A stretch of 64,000 bases of DNA from Rhabdophis nuchalis (taxonomy: Eukaryota > Chordata > Lepidosauria > Squamata > Natricidae). The notes under the pieces are model-generated. The model was not told the origin of the DNA and ran no database searches. It saw only the letters and a list, made by a program, of their open reading frames with translations. A program made the translations under genes and the position numbers. Positions 12,201 to 24,565 of the stretch are shown here, one piece after another (position 1 is the stretch's first letter; each line of letters begins with the position of its first letter). The stretch is taken from contig CM077645.1 of NCBI GenBank assembly GCA_039707465.1, forward strand, positions 64,191,350 to 64,255,349. Direction: 5' to 3'.

Positions 12201-14326
12201 AGTAAGTCTGGTAACTGGTGAGCTTCTGCAGCTAAAAGTGAACTTGAACCTCAGTGTTTCAGGTCCTAATTCCACACCTGAACAATTACACCATACTGGC
12301 TTTCTGCCTGATAAATCTGTTTATAATACTACCTAGTATTTCTAATGACGAACAAGGAAGCACATGCAAGGTTTTCTGATCTACACCTTTCTAACTATGA
12401 CTGTTTGAATTAACTTGGGCTAATCAAAATTTGTATCCTGAGCATTTTAACAATGTAGATTCAAAGCAAGTTTTTCAGATCAAGTCATTTTCAGCACTTA
12501 TTTTCACACACATTCCTAAAGAATATGAAGTGTTCATGACTTTCTGCAGATGTTTGGAAGAAGGATCTCAATGACGTGAAGTCACCAATTTTACACATAA
12601 CATTCAGAATGCATTCATATGCTTGTTTACTTTGAAGTCCGACCCATCATGTTTAACAGCACTCCATTGTAGCCTAAGCAAATATTGGGTTCATGCAATG
12701 CAATTCCTAAACACAAACATTATTGGAAGGTTATGAGGATACTTCAGTCTAGAGAGGGACATGGGTGGGTTTAAAAAAAAAAAAGATCTTAATCTCACAG
12801 AAATATAAAACAAAAGTTGCCCCTTATGTTTGTATATATTGCTTTTTAATCAACTTTTGATTTATTGGAATTTATTATAGAGTTAAACTTTACTGTCTTT
12901 GCTCATGATACTACAGTAATGTTTTCCTAGACTTTCTCTTCATTTTGTTACATTTATCTAGCTAGCCAGATTCACACTCCCACAGTAACCATATGGAGAA
13001 AAAGCCACAAAAGCTGTTAAGTACATTTAATTGCTGTTTTGATGAGCTCATATTTTAATTATGTTTATTGATTCTGCATGTGTTGAAATAGTCTTAGCAT
13101 TTCAAGGAAAAATGAAATCAATATGCTTTAATTATGGGACAGCTTTATGATTTTTCCCTCATGTAATTAAAACTTTCATATAATATTTTAAAATACTTTT
13201 AAATTAATCCTTTGGTTAGGATGGCCTATATTATGTACCGTGCTTAGACGAATTTTAATTTTCATTCAGACTGAGCAGAAATTAAGCTTAGTGCTAAGGT
13301 GTATTTGGAAGCACAGTTTCATTCTCTCCTAGTCTACCCTACTAAAAGATTGAAGGTAGCATATGTAAAATATTTACTAACACAATCATAATTGTGGTGC
13401 AAATATAAGAGTGGTTTAAGCTTATTGCAGATGCTCAGCTGCAAAAACTGGCTAGCATTTTGACTCGAGCATCTCTCTGTTGAAGGGTAACAGGTCTTCC
13501 TAAAAGATGTCACCATCTTATTTAATTCAGTTACAGGCATCTGGTATACTGCAGCAAGATAGCATTCTTCACTCCAAGGAAACACACACACAAAGCCAAA
13601 GGTTTCCAAACATATTTTAAAAAGTATCTTGGTTCTTAAAAAATTTTTTAACTGTTACTTAGGAGTGAAATCCTAGACAATTTGATATCACACAGAGTTT
13701 TCTTCAGGTAAACAGCAATGGGGCAGCAAACTAGCATTGCTCTCTAGCCTGTTCTTCAAGCTTATGAAGAGATAAGCATCCTTAACTCAAGTGACATCAT
13801 CAAAGCCACATGCTGTCAAGGTGCTGAGTAACTGCTGAAGCATCATGAGAACACTGAAGTGAATTGGTAAGTGGTGTGAAAATCAATTCTATCAACACAG
13901 GTTCCTGCTGGTTGAAGTAGTTGGATCGTTTTTTCTGGTACTATTTTCTACAGTTTGCTTTAACAAAAGTGCCAAGTGGTCTCTGTAGTGCTTGTGTAGC
14001 CTTCTAAATATCAATCTAAGTAAGGGCAGATTTGACTACAGGGGACAACTTTATCATTTCAGACATGGACAGACCAGAGACCATTGTTTAGAAAGCTTTA
14101 AATGACAACACTAATAAAAAAAGATTAAATGTACTCAGATATGTTTTAGGAGAAACACACACTTTGTACTTTCTGTGGATAAAAAAATGGGGAGGGGAGA
14201 GAGAAAGGAGGTCAATTTTTTTTTATTGCAGCTGCTATTTTTGCTATTTCCCTAAAAGATTAGAGGGATTCCATTTTCCAAGGTCTAATTCCACATGTTT
14301 TTATACCAACTATATCAATTACAGCA
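12201..14326. other. Non-coding, nothing recognised
   Basis: AT-rich. Around 13020-13150 there are several ATTTAATT/TTAATTAT words that might be regulatory, but nothing firm. Confidence 0.5.
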
Positions 14327-14334
14327 GGGGTCTC

Positions 14335-14458
14335 CAACCTTTGCAACTTTAAGTTTGAAGGACTTCAGCTCCCAGAATTCTCCAGCCAGCAAAGCTGGCT
14401 GGAGAAGTCTGGGAGCTGAAGTCCTTCAGACTTAAAGTTGCAAAGGTTAGTGACCCCG
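14335..14458. mobile_element. Fold-back hAT MITE, family B (124 bp)
   Basis: Termini CAGGGGTCTCCAACCTTTGC and GCAAAGGTTAGTGACCCCG. The inner arms carry GACTTCAGCTCCCAGAATTC. Exact 8 bp duplication AATTACAG at 14327-14334 and 14459-14466. It lies next to the 3' tail of CR1 copy 1. Confidence 0.95.
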
Positions 14459-14465
14459 AATTACA

Positions 14466-14516
14466 GTTCAGTAAAGTAAAGTATAAGAAATAAAAGTAAA
14501 GTAAAGTAAAGTTAAT
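14466..14516. repeat. AGTAA-type short tandem repeat
   Basis: About eight imperfect AGTAA/AGTAAA units between the family B hAT MITE and the CR1 copy 1 tail. Confidence 0.8.
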
Positions 14517-14612
14517 GAAACAAATTGTTTTGCTCATTTTGAATGGAATGACTAATAGGAAAGATGGTGTCTGGGCAAGAGTGAGAACAACCTGTACAAT
14601 ATTGAAGTAAAG

Positions 14613-16918
14613 CAATACAATACAATACAATAGCAGAGTTGGAAGGGACCTTGTAGGTCTTCTAGTCCAACCCCCTGCGTGGGCAGGAACCTTATACCAT
14701 TTCAGACAAATGGCTATCTAACATCTTTTTAAAGACTTCCAGGGTTGGGGCATTCACAACTTCTGGAGGCAAGCTGTTCCAGAGGTTAATTGTTCTAACT
14801 GTCAGGAAATTTCTCCTTAGTTCTAAGTTGCTTCTCTCCTTGATTAGTTTCCACCCATTGCTTCTTGTCCTGCCCCCAGGTGCCTTGGAGAATAGTTTGA
14901 CTCCCTCTTCTTTGTGGCACCCTCTGAGATATCGCAACACTGCTATCATGTCTCCCCTGGTCCTTCTCTTCATCAAACTAGACATACCCAGCTCCTGCAG
15001 CCGTTCTTCATATGTTTTAGTCTCCAATTCCCTAATCATCTTGGGTGCTCTTCTCTGCACTCTTTCCAGAGTCTCCACGTCTTTTCTACATCGTGGCGAC
15101 CAAAACTGTATGCAGTATTCCAAGTGTGGCCTTACCAAGGCACTATACAGTGGCATTAACACTTCACGTGATCTAGATTCTATCCCTCTGTTTATGCAGC
15201 CTAGAACTGTGTTGGCTTTTTTGGCAGCTGCTGCACACTGCTGGCTCATATTCAAATGGTTGTCCACTAGGATTCCTAGATCCCTCTCACAGTTGCTACT
15301 ATTGAGCAAGGTACCACCTATACTGTACTTGTGCATTTGGTTTTTCTTGCCTATATGTAGGACCTTACTTTTTTCACAATTGAATTTCATTTTATTAGAT
15401 AGTGCCCAATGTTCAAGTTTGTCTAGATCCTTCTGTATCTTAAGCCTATCTTCTGGAGTGTTGGCTATTCCTGCCAGCTTGGTGTCGTCTGCAAATTTGA
15501 TGAGTTCCCCATTTATCCCCTCATCCAAATCGTTGATGAAGATGTTAAAGAGTACTGGGCCTAAAACAGAGCCTTGGGGGACTCCACTGCATACTTCCTT
15601 CCATGTAGATGCAGTTCCATTGAGGACTACACGTTGAGTGCGGTTGGTCAGCCAGTTGCGAATCCATTTGGTGGTGGTGCTGTCTAACCCACAATTTTCT
15701 ACTTTATCTAATAGTAGGTTATGGTCTACTTTATCAAATGCCTTACTGAAGTCCAGGTAAATTATATCAACAGCATTCCTCTGGTCCACTGATTTTGTCA
15801 CTTTGTCAAAGAATGCAATTAGATTCGTCTGGCATGATCTGTTTTTGACAAACCCATGTTGGCTTTTGGCTATTACTTTGTTTGCTTCTAGGTGTTCACT
15901 TATTTGTTGTTTAATTATCTTTTCCAGAATCTTTCCTGGTATTGAGGTCAGGCTGATGGGTCTATAGTTTCCTGGATCTGTTTTTTTTCCTTTTTTGAAG
16001 ATGGGAACAATATCAGCTCTTTTCCAGTCTTCTGGCAGTTCCCCGGTGCTCCAGGATCTCTGAAAGATATAGTTCAGTGGTTCTGAGATCTCGTCTGCCA
16101 GTTCCTTCAGAACCCTGGGGTGTAGTCCATCCGGTCCTGGTGATTTGAACTCGTCCAGGGCAGACAGGTGCTCACTTACCATTTTCTTCCCTATTTCAAC
16201 TTGTGTTCCTAATCTGATTTTTGTGGTGCTGTTTTTGATTGGTTGGACTGTTTTATCCCTTTGTGTAAAGACAGATGCAAAAAAAGAGTTAAATAGTTCT
16301 GCTTTCTCCCTGTTGCTTATCATCTTCTTGCCATTTTCTCCCAGCAGTGGACCAATTGTTTCCTTAACTTTTTTCTTATTTTTAACATGTTGGAAGAAGC
16401 TTTTTTTTGTTATTTTTTACTTTTTTGGCAAGCCTTTCTTCATTGCGAGCCTTAGCTTTCCTCACTTCATCTTTACAGGCTCGGGCTATTTGCTGATATT
16501 TTGCCTTAGTTATGTCCCTCTTTTTCCACTTTTTATATTTATCCTTTTTATCTTTCAATTTGTCAGAGAGTTCTTTATGCAGCCATGCTGGTTTCTTTTG
16601 GGAGCTGTTATTTTTCTTCTTCATTGGTATTACGCCGGACTGGGCTTTTATAATCTCATTTTTCAAAATTTCCCAAGCTTCTTGAGTTGTTTTCCCCTTG
16701 AGGATTCTCATCCATGGAATCCTTCCCAAGCTCTCTCTGAGTTTATTGAAATTAGCTCTCTTAAAGTCTAAGACTCTAGTTTGACTTTGTTCAACTACTT
16801 TTGTTTGCATAATGTTGAATTCCAGTATTTCATGATCGCTTGCCCGCAAGGTTCCTGTAGCTTCTACACCTTCTATCATTTCCTCTCTGTTAGTGAGAAT
16901 TAAGTCCAATATTGCTGA
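14613..16918 (-). mobile_element. CR1 LINE, 5'-truncated, minus strand (copy 1)
   Basis: This is a non-LTR retrotransposon of the CR1 clade. The minus-strand 3' end carries the typical CR1 tail: a short 3' UTR with a TTGGACTAGAAGACCT-like motif, then CTGCTATTGT followed by a few TATTG units at 14613-14632. The 5' end stops inside the endonuclease domain at about 16918, where similarity to the copy at 25.9-28.3 kb ends. By eye the two copies are well over 90% identical and lie in opposite orientation. A hAT MITE (14335-14458) lies just beyond its 3' tail. Confidence 0.93.
14692..16918 (-). pseudogene. CR1 ORF2 remnant: endonuclease C-terminus plus reverse transcriptase, one frameshift
   Basis: Two minus-strand reading frames together cover the end of an ORF2 protein. 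The upstream frame (from ~16918 down to 16382) holds DLILTN and the endonuclease SDH motif. The downstream frame (543 codons, 16323 to 14692) holds the reverse transcriptase: NYRPISL, HGFVKNRS, the motif A block DFSKAFD, motif B GVPQGS, motif C FADD, and the CR1 C-terminal region ending in SHLSEMV. The frames are separated because this copy has eight A residues (plus-strand T run at 16401-16408) where the copy at 25.9 kb has seven. This +1 slip makes ORF2 non-functional. The element also lacks ORF1 and most of the endonuclease. Confidence 0.92.
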
Positions 16919-17121
16919 TAAGTAAGGTGTTGCAATAAGTAAGGTGTTCAGTGAAATCATGAAACAAAAGCTCATGCTTTGAACCAATGACACCTTAAAG
17001 ATCAAAAAATCTCTGGAAAAGACTTCAATGTTGTATGAGGTGGACAGGAGAAAAGCACATGGGATAGATAGACAGAAGTGCTGAAAAGAGACAGGATGGC
17101 TGGGAGAGCTGTTATCTGTAG

Positions 17122-17252
17122 CACGGGTGAGAAACTATGGCTTCTTTATGACCTGTGGACTTCAACTCCCAGAATTCCTGAGACAGCCTGGTTCAGGACT
17201 TCTGGGAGTTGACATCCACAGGTCATAAAGGGCCCATCGTTGTGCATCTCTG
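17122..17252. mobile_element. Fold-back hAT MITE, family D (131 bp)
   Basis: Termini CACGGGTGAGAAACTATGG and a partly diverged complement ending GCATCTCTG. The inner arms contain GACTTCAACTCCCAGAATTC. Target duplication ATCTGTAG (17114-17121) and ATCTATAG (17253-17260), one mismatch. More diverged, so probably older than families A and B here. Confidence 0.85.
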
Positions 17253-17260
17253 ATCTATAG

Positions 17261-18844
17261 GGTCACTAGGAATCAATTACAACAGCACATAACAGCAGGG
17301 ACAAAATAAATATTGAGTATTAAAAGAAACAACATCTAATACCAGTCTCAGGTTTCACTGAATGGCATTTGAACCCTGTTTGAATTCAAAGTATTTTCTT
17401 ACTATTTTTATCAAGGGAGTTTTTCCAGCTTGCCTGTCTGGCCCTGAGACTTTTTCATGATCTTCCACCCTAATACTAACGAGGGAACAAACAGACACAA
17501 ATATGCCTATTACAAAGACTAATAGTAGCTGCTGCCTATTTCTTCCACAGCTAAATGGCCTTGTCCACTGCTTCATGGACACAGACTAAGGTCATTTGAA
17601 TTTAGAATTTGTGTTATGAAAAACGTTTATTTAACAAAGATACTTATCCAAAAACAGTGTAAACTGCACACATCAGCAAAAATTGCACACAAAACAAATG
17701 ATGGATTCCAAATAATGCAGAGAAATTTTGCGGTGGGAATGATAAAGTAAAAGCAGGCAACTGTGGCACTGTATTTAGAATTATCCATTCATCTTAGCAT
17801 AGATTTCTTTCAGTGGGTCTTTGTGGCCTCAAATTCAAATTGCTAGTATTAGCTGGGTGTCATTCATACCATGATCTTAATCCTGTGTCTACTCAAAAGA
17901 AATAAACTGAGTTCAGTGGGATTTATTTCCAGATAAATATGTACAAAACAGGCATAATTATTTGCCAAGATTTATTTTCCCATAGATAGTTTGTGGCTTG
18001 TATTAAGCACCAGTTGTGAAATCTAAGAATTGAAATAGGGGTGTGTGTTTTTTTACCTTTAAGGATTCTCCCAAAGAAAAAGACTCAAGGGATTAAAAGA
18101 AAATCAAGTTAAACAAACACCAGGTTTCTCAGGTATGAACTAGTTAAATGTTTTGTGTTTTCAGCTAAATTGCTGTCGAAGAAAAGAGAGATCTCTCTAG
18201 ATTACCTGGTGGTCACTCTTCTCCCTTTCCTGTCTCCCCACTTTCCAAGTTAAGCTCCAAGGAAGTTACTTTGGGGAAAGGGAAATAAGAGTGTTCATGA
18301 TGATAGAGGAAATCAGAGAGGTTACAAAGTTTAGCTGAGCTGTAGATTAGTCTAAATTAAATAGAGTGGTCTGCTAAGGGGTCTCAGTCTTCAGGGCAAC
18401 CTGATAGCTAGTCTAGAATCAAAGTCTATCTATGTTCTAAATTGATGGCAATGAAAATAATACTCCTTAGACACAAAAGTACACTTGTTTTCAGATTAAT
18501 GCAACCTGAATGTGAGCTTTTCAGCTCTTCTCTGAATGAGTCAACGTGTGCGTGCTCACCTGGGCTAGGAACTGATTTTGAGCCTCATTACCTGAAAAAA
18601 AACCTTTCCCATAAAGCTGGTGATTTGGAAGGAGTTGGTGCAAAAGGGGGAGGGGAGGGGAAGAAGGTTTCTGGGAGACACAAAAATAATAACAGTTAAA
18701 AAAAAAGAAATGGCGCATAGATTTCATTTTCAGCCAATTCCCACAATTGTTTAGGGAGTATGAAATCTGAGACGGCATTAATTTAGGAGAATATTTTGAA
18801 GGGAAATCTGCTTCATATCTTTCCTTAGAACATGAGTATCAATC
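17261..18844. other. Non-coding, nothing recognised
   Basis: Single-copy-looking sequence with a G/A-rich stretch near 18640-18670. No repeat or exon identified. Confidence 0.55.
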
Positions 18845-19495
18845 TTACAGTTTCACATTGCTGTCACCTTGAGGTGCACTCGAAGGCTACAGTTAGTGCA
18901 GAATGCAGCCGCGCGGGTGATTATGGGTACCCCAAGGCAAGCCCACATAACACCTCACCTGCGCGAGCTGCACTGGCTGCCTGTGGCCTTTCGAGTGCGC
19001 TTCAAGGTGTTGACGACCATCTTCAAATGGCTCCATGGCTCGGGGCCTAGCTATATAGGAGACCGCCTTCTGCCCCATACATCCCTTCGTCCAATCCGCT
19101 CCCACAGAGAGGGTCTTCTCCGGGTACCGTCGGCCGGGCAATGCCGGTTGGCGACGCCCAGGGGAAGGGCCTTCTCTGTGGCGGGCCCGGCCCTCTGGAA
19201 CGACCTACCCCCCGACCTACCCCCCACCTCGAACCTCCGCCTCTTCCGCCAACGTCTTAAGACGTATCTATTCCAACAAGCCGGCCTAGCATAGCCCCCC
19301 GTTTCTGACTTTTATCTATAAATTTTAATTTTCAGGGTTTTAAATGGTTTTTTTAGCACGGGATTTAATTTAACAATGTATATTGTCTTTTGTTATGGTT
19401 TTTAATAAAGCCTGTGTGCCGCCCTGGGTCCTAACAAGGAGAAGGTGGGAGTATAAATTCAAAAAATAAAAATAATAAAATAATAATAAATGTTT
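18845..19495 (+). mobile_element. L2 LINE 3' fragment, GC-rich
   Basis: The open frame 18869-19294 (141 codons) matches the L2-clade ORF C-terminus: RRLQLVQNAAARV, LRELHWLPV, FRVRFKVL, GRAFSVAGPALWNDLPP and a final LFRQRLKTYLF. It is followed by a typical L2 3' tail: CCGCCCTGGGTCC, then GTATAAATTC and an A/T-rich AATAATAAA repeat end near 19495. The start is truncated within the C-terminal part of the ORF. Its GC and CpG content is far above the surrounding DNA, which suggests a fairly young copy. Confidence 0.88.
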
Positions 19496-19727
19496 TGTGA
19501 TGTTTTTCCCAATCTCAGAGCTGGGTGGAGCATGTGTGTGTGACGCAGCTTGGTCCCCCAGCTTGAACCTCCTGTCTTAGAACAATCTAAAACATTAGTC
19601 ATGCAAATAACATCCAATATATCAGGAAGATACCAGGCTAGGGAGGGTTGATCTGAAATCTACTAGAATATTTTTTTACTGTGGAAAAATATTCACCTGA
19701 GATAAATTTTCTTGCTTCCTTTTGTAA

Positions 19728-20012
19728 CAGAGGTGGGTTGCAGGCGGTACACCCTGGTGCAGGCGTACGGTGCCTGTCGGGACCCACCTCTCCACCCGTC
19801 CTCCTTACCTGTATTTGAGTTCTTTGGTGCTTCCACACACGGAGCATACAGCGCATGCATGACACTCCACCAAGCAGCTGGAGCATCGTGGAGGCATTGC
19901 GGAGCATTGCAGGAGGTAAGGATGCATGCACATGCGCTGCACACATTCCTGTGGTGAATGCCGGGCCCCGTTGCACCATACTGATCGCAACCCGATCCAG
20001 AACCCACCACTG
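19728..20012. mobile_element. hAT MITE, GTGGGTT family (285 bp)
   Basis: Termini CAGAGGTGGGTTGC and GAACCCACCACTG. Target duplication TTTTGTAA (19720-19727) and TTGTGTAA (20013-20020), one mismatch. The GC-rich interior creates several overlapping spurious ORFs on both strands. Confidence 0.9.
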
Positions 20013-20218
20013 TTGTGTAACCACTGGCAGTTACAAATTCATAAACTGGTCGTATGATTTTTTTAAAAACTGAATATGGACTGCTGCAGTTGTTTTTGTG
20101 ATGTTTAAGAGGTACAAAGAGCACGGTAACCTGTTTCCCTCCCAGACATGTTCCAGGAAAAGTTTCCTTCAAGAACTTAAAAGATCGTGAAAATAATGCT
20201 AAAACAAATACTTTTATA

Positions 20219-20599
20219 CAGGTAGTCCTTTACTTATGACTAGAATTGAGCCCAAAATTTATGTTGTTAAGTGAGACGTTTGTTAAATGAGTTTTGCCCC
20301 ATTTTACGACTATTCTTCCCACAGTTGTTATGGGAATCATTGCTGTTGTTAAGTTAGTAGCAAGATTCAGTGAATCTGGCTTCCCCATTGATTTTGCTTA
20401 TGAGAAGGTCACAAACAGCGTTCACATGATCCCGGATACTGCAACCGTCATAAATACATGCCAATTGCCAAGTGTCTGAATTTTGATCACATGACTATGA
20501 GGGTACTGCAATGGTCATAAGTATGAAACACAGTCATAAGTCACTTTTTTTAGTGCCATTGTAACTTGGAATGAACTGTTGTAAGTCAAGGTCTATCTA
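20219..20599 (-). mobile_element. TA-target MITE with AGGTAGTCC termini (381 bp)
   Basis: Begins CAGGTAGTCCTTTACTTATG and ends with the complementary GTAAGTCAAGGTCTATCTA. Flanking TA at 20217-20218 and 20600-20601. The interior has TTGAGCCCAAAATTTATG, TTTTGATCACATGA and ACTTTTTTTAGTGCC, shared by all copies of this family. Probably Tc1/mariner/Tigger-like. Confidence 0.88.
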
Positions 20600-20659
20600 T
20601 ATTTATAATTATTTGTATGGTGCTTTCTGCTGTACTTATTAATCTTGGTCAGCATGTGG

Positions 20660-22065
20660 TTTCTTTCTTCATGTGGTTCCAGTCAGTGTGGGTGACTCCT
20701 TTGGTTATCTCTTTTGTGGGGTTCCCCATGGTTCTACTTTCTCTGTTAAGTAAAGTCATCCACCAATCTGGGGTCTGGTATCATTAGTATGCTGATGAGA
20801 TCCAACTTTATTGTTCAACCCTAGACCAGCCAAGCGAAGTTGTCAGGGTTCTGTCCAAATATTTGAAAGCTGTGGATGTTTAGATAGGAAGGAACCATCT
20901 CTAATTCAATTCTACTAAAATCAAGTGGCTGTGAGTATTCGGGCTATGTGCAGATCTAGGGATATTTCATCTTTGACCCACATCAGTAGTATGTTGCCCT
21001 TCAGGTTTGGCATGCAATCTGGCAGTGTTCCAGGAGTTATGACTCCAACTTGAAGAACAGATGTCATCTGTGGCGGAGGGTGTTTGCACAATTCCATCTC
21101 ATGCACCAGTTGTCCTACAGATAATCACTTATGTCCTAGTCACCTTTTGGCTTAACTATCACAGCACAGGGACCTGCCCTTTAAGGCCACCTAGAAGCTT
21201 CAACTGGTCCAGAATGCAACTGCATGGGTAGCGATGGCCAGGCCCCAGTCTTCCCATGTAACACCTCTGCTTTGCAAGCTGCACTAGTTGCTAGTTTCTT
21301 TCCATGTGCATTTCAAGGCTGGTTGTTAACTATAAAGCCCTACACAGTATAGGGCCTGGTTATTAGGGGAACTGCCTGTTTCCCATAATATCTGCCTGGC
21401 CAATTTGTTTCTGTAAGGTTGATATTAAATGGGTTCCTTTGCTTAAAAAGATTATTGTAATTGGGACTCCAGAAGTGCACATGTAATATCAGTTGCCCTA
21501 TAAAGCAAGTATTCCCCCTTATAGATAAATGCTCCCACTCAGTGGTGGGTTCTGGATCCCGTTCCAACCAGTATGGTGCAGCGGGACTGGGCATCCACCA
21601 TGTTCACATGGACAGCATGCACGCAGCGTGCACACATGTACCCACTGCCACGACTCTCCAGCTGCTCGGTGGAGCATCGGGCAGTCGCTGTGCGCTCCGT
21701 GTGTGCGCGCAAATGCCCTGATCAGCTCAAATAGTGGTAAGGAGAGCAGGAGGGTGGATGGGCCCTCTGGAACACCGTTCCAGAATGGTACCTGGTGCTC
21801 CCAGCAGGCACAGGTATGCCCATACTGGGGCATATCGGTCATATCCCACCACTGCTGCCACTTTACTATTGTTTAGAAGAAACACGAAGACCTGGTTGTT
21901 CACCTAGGTCTTTGGCATGGAACAGTGAGACCTCTCACATCATAGCTCTTGCCATTTATTTCTATTTTTATCTTTTATGAGCTACTGATTTTATTGAAAT
22001 TTCTTGTGAAATTGTTATGAGCCACCAGAAGTCATTGAAATTGGCTGACATACAAGTTTAGCACA
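20660..22065 (+). mobile_element. Old, decayed L2 LINE with a nested hAT MITE
   Basis: Translated fragments, with stops and frameshifts, follow the L2 order. A GVPHGSTF-like motif B lies near 20718 and TATGCTGATGAGATCC, a degenerate YADD, near 20789. KLQLVQNATA and a HVTPLLCKLH-like block lie at 21190-21290. A KTWLF-like end is near 21885, followed by an L2-type 3' end (AGCCACCAGAAGTCATTGAA, about 22018-22037). The hAT MITE at 21540-21854 interrupts it between these blocks. It is much older than the neighbouring L2 at 18.8 kb. Confidence 0.7.
21540..21854. mobile_element. hAT MITE, GTGGGTT family (315 bp), nested in old L2
   Basis: Termini CAGTGGTGGGTTCTG and TATCCCACCACTG. Target duplication CTCCCACT (21532-21539) and CTGCCACT (21855-21862), one mismatch. 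It resembles 19728-20012 and splits the decayed L2 at 20660-22065. Confidence 0.9.
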
Positions 22066-23284
22066 TCATAGCGATCAGGATCCACTGTAGTCAGCACCTC
22101 CTGATTTGGGAATGATTGCTATTGGCGAAAGACCCTCCTTATCACACTGCCCAACAAGCTCTTTCACTAAAATTGAAGAGGGCTTCACTGTTGCTTTGTT
22201 TTAATCTGGTTTTGATAGAGGTTTATGCTAAATTGTCCAATTCTAAATCAGGTAACTGTCTGATTTATGGCCTTTAAAACTATCCAAATGCTAAAGCTGT
22301 TAATTTAGATTCTGTCTGGTACCCCTCAATTATCAGGGGGATGAGAAGTCTGAGAGATACAATCTCTGGGCAGAGTTAGGTTTTAGGCTGCTGAAATACA
22401 GCAAAGATTCCCAAGGCAAAATGTGCCATGATGATAGGCTTTCACTCCAAAAGACTCTATGCTATATAAAATCAGAAGGTGCTTCAACAAAGTATTAGTT
22501 CAAGGGAGTGCATATTTATGCAACAACATTATTGCAAGTGTTTCGTTGTTATTTTTCCACCTAAAAGATTTTAGTTTGTTTTTCAACTGAAAAAAAATGT
22601 TCAGTTTATATGTTGAGTTAAAGGTGGAAAGAATTCTGAAGTGATTTATCGTGATCTGAAAAACCTGGCATTTTAACAGGGGTGGGTAGATTTTATATAT
22701 CCATGGTATATATTTCAATAGGCAATGCATACAAATATTTGAAATTATCTGTTAATATTTATTTCACCACCTTCCAGTTCTTCCCTTTTGAAACCAAACA
22801 AATTTACATGATCTTTTAAATTATTAAATTTGTTTTCCTGTTTATATGAAATCCTTCAGATATTTGAATGAGCTAATGCACATGTCACCTGAATTTCCTA
22901 TATTCATGCCTAAATCAAAATTCCTGGTTTTTGTACAGGTTGATGAAAAATCGAAAATGTGGAATTCTATAGTTTGGAATAATCTGCAACTTTGTGTCAT
23001 GGAAAGAACATAATCAGATTATTATTCCATGTATCTGTATATGTAAATTACTTTCAACTAATAATTTGCACGTGGAGATCAACTGGAAAAAATTTAATGT
23101 GAAGACAAACTTCCGTAATACTTCATTCCATTTCAGACTCCATAATTTTCAGCAATAGGTGCTAATCCAAATGCATAGATATAAATGTGGGAATTCTTAG
23201 TTGCACAACCATTAATGTGTTAGCCACATGACTTAAAAGAAGAATTCTATATGTATGTATATGTACATAAGAATCTACGGTAAA

Positions 23285-23360
23285 TTTTATAAATAAATAC
23301 CGCCCAGAGTCCCTTTGCGAATGAGATAGGCAATAGATAAATTTGATAAATCAATGTGTG
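23285..23360 (+). mobile_element. L2-type 3' tail fragment
   Basis: A short piece reading CCGCCCAGAGTCCCTTTG, then a GATAGGCAATAGATAAATTTGATAAAT-like end, matching the conserved 3' end of L2 elements (as in the copies at 19.4, 32.2 and 48.6 kb). No ORF remains. It could instead be the tail of an L2-mobilised SINE. Confidence 0.55.
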
Positions 23361-24429
23361 TGATTGTATGTGTGATTCACAAATTATATTAAATACATAA
23401 ATTATATTTAATGAACTTTCTGATGCATATAAAATAAATGTGCAGGGATGATGCATGAAATATTGTATTCTTTTCCTACTTATGTATAACATCAGAAATG
23501 GTCATAAAAGGAGATTACAAGAGACTTGTTTTAAATATAACACTTGCTTAAATGAAACAACCATAAGAGAAAAAACTTGTCCTTGCTTTGATTTTTTATG
23601 TTATCTTTGTAGATTAGCATTTAGCTAATGTTTCATTCTGCCTATATGACTTTAGCAGACTCTATATGATATATTTGCTTGAATTATGCAACTGTATTTT
23701 TGTCACTTTGGGCAGGTTGTGAGATGTCACTGGGACAAGTTCTCCTGATACGCATGTGAATTTTTATCAGAACCTAATGCTCAATTTGACTATTTTGATT
23801 AAGGAGAAGAATCCAGCTAATTTTGTTTTTACTTGGAAGCCACTTCTGGACTTTCTGCTCAAATCTAAAAAAATAAAATAAAACTTTGCAACTTTTGATG
23901 ACTAGATGACTGTTGCTATAGGCAACAAATATATAGAAATGTAAAGGAAAAGGCTGAAGTTTTAACAGGGCTGTGTAGACTTCTGTATTCTACTCCTCTG
24001 AAGAAAGTCAGAAATAATCACATTTTTCTTTTCTTTTCCTTTCTTTCTTTCCTTTTCATCTTTCTTTTTAACTTTCCTAACTTTTGTTTCTATTTGATGA
24101 AAAACTTTAGTAAAATATTTTAAAGGAACTTGTGGCTCAGTGTAACAGAAGCCACAAGTGCATATGTAAAAAAGATGTGTAGAATATACTGAAGCTATTA
24201 GTACTAAACGTCAAGGCAAAATGAATCTAGCAAAATGAATTCTAAACAGGGGTATAGCAATCAGAAATGGTCTTGGTTGTCCCTTTGGGCATAAACCCAT
24301 TTAAATATAAGTAGTTTCCAAATTTGACAACTCTTGTCTAAAGGAAAAATATACATTCTGCAAATGCACTAAAAAGATGCTGTTCAAGAATATATCACCT
24401 ATAAAAGAAACCAATTTATCAGATAATAC

Positions 24430-24565
24430 CACTGGTGGGATTCAGCTAGTTGGCACCATTTCGGGAGAACCGGTTGTTAACTTTCTGAGCAGTTTGGTGA
24501 ACTGGTTGTTGGAAGAAATCATTAGGGCAGAGAACCGTTGTTAATCTATTTGAATCTCACCACTG
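24430..24565. mobile_element. hAT MITE, GTGGGATTCA family, short internal-deletion form (136 bp)
   Basis: Termini CACTGGTGGGATTCAGC and GAATCTCACCACTG; exact 8 bp duplication GATAATAC at 24422-24429 and 24566-24573. The interior has GAGAACCGGTTGTTAA, typical of the distal half of this family, and lacks the GGGTGTGGC segment seen at 9014. Confidence 0.95.

Noticed and set aside
14828..15637. 269-codon ORF on the plus strand, and its counterpart at 27284-28093 on the minus strand
   Set aside because: Exact antisense of the CR1 reverse transcriptase region in both copies; an open shadow frame caused by the sense codons.
19638..20172. Cluster of 61-159 codon ORFs on both strands
   Set aside because: All overlap the GC-rich hAT MITE at 19728-20012; low stop-codon density explains them.
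21340..21980. Several 60-115 codon ORFs
   Set aside because: Shadows of the hAT MITE at 21540-21854 and the old L2.
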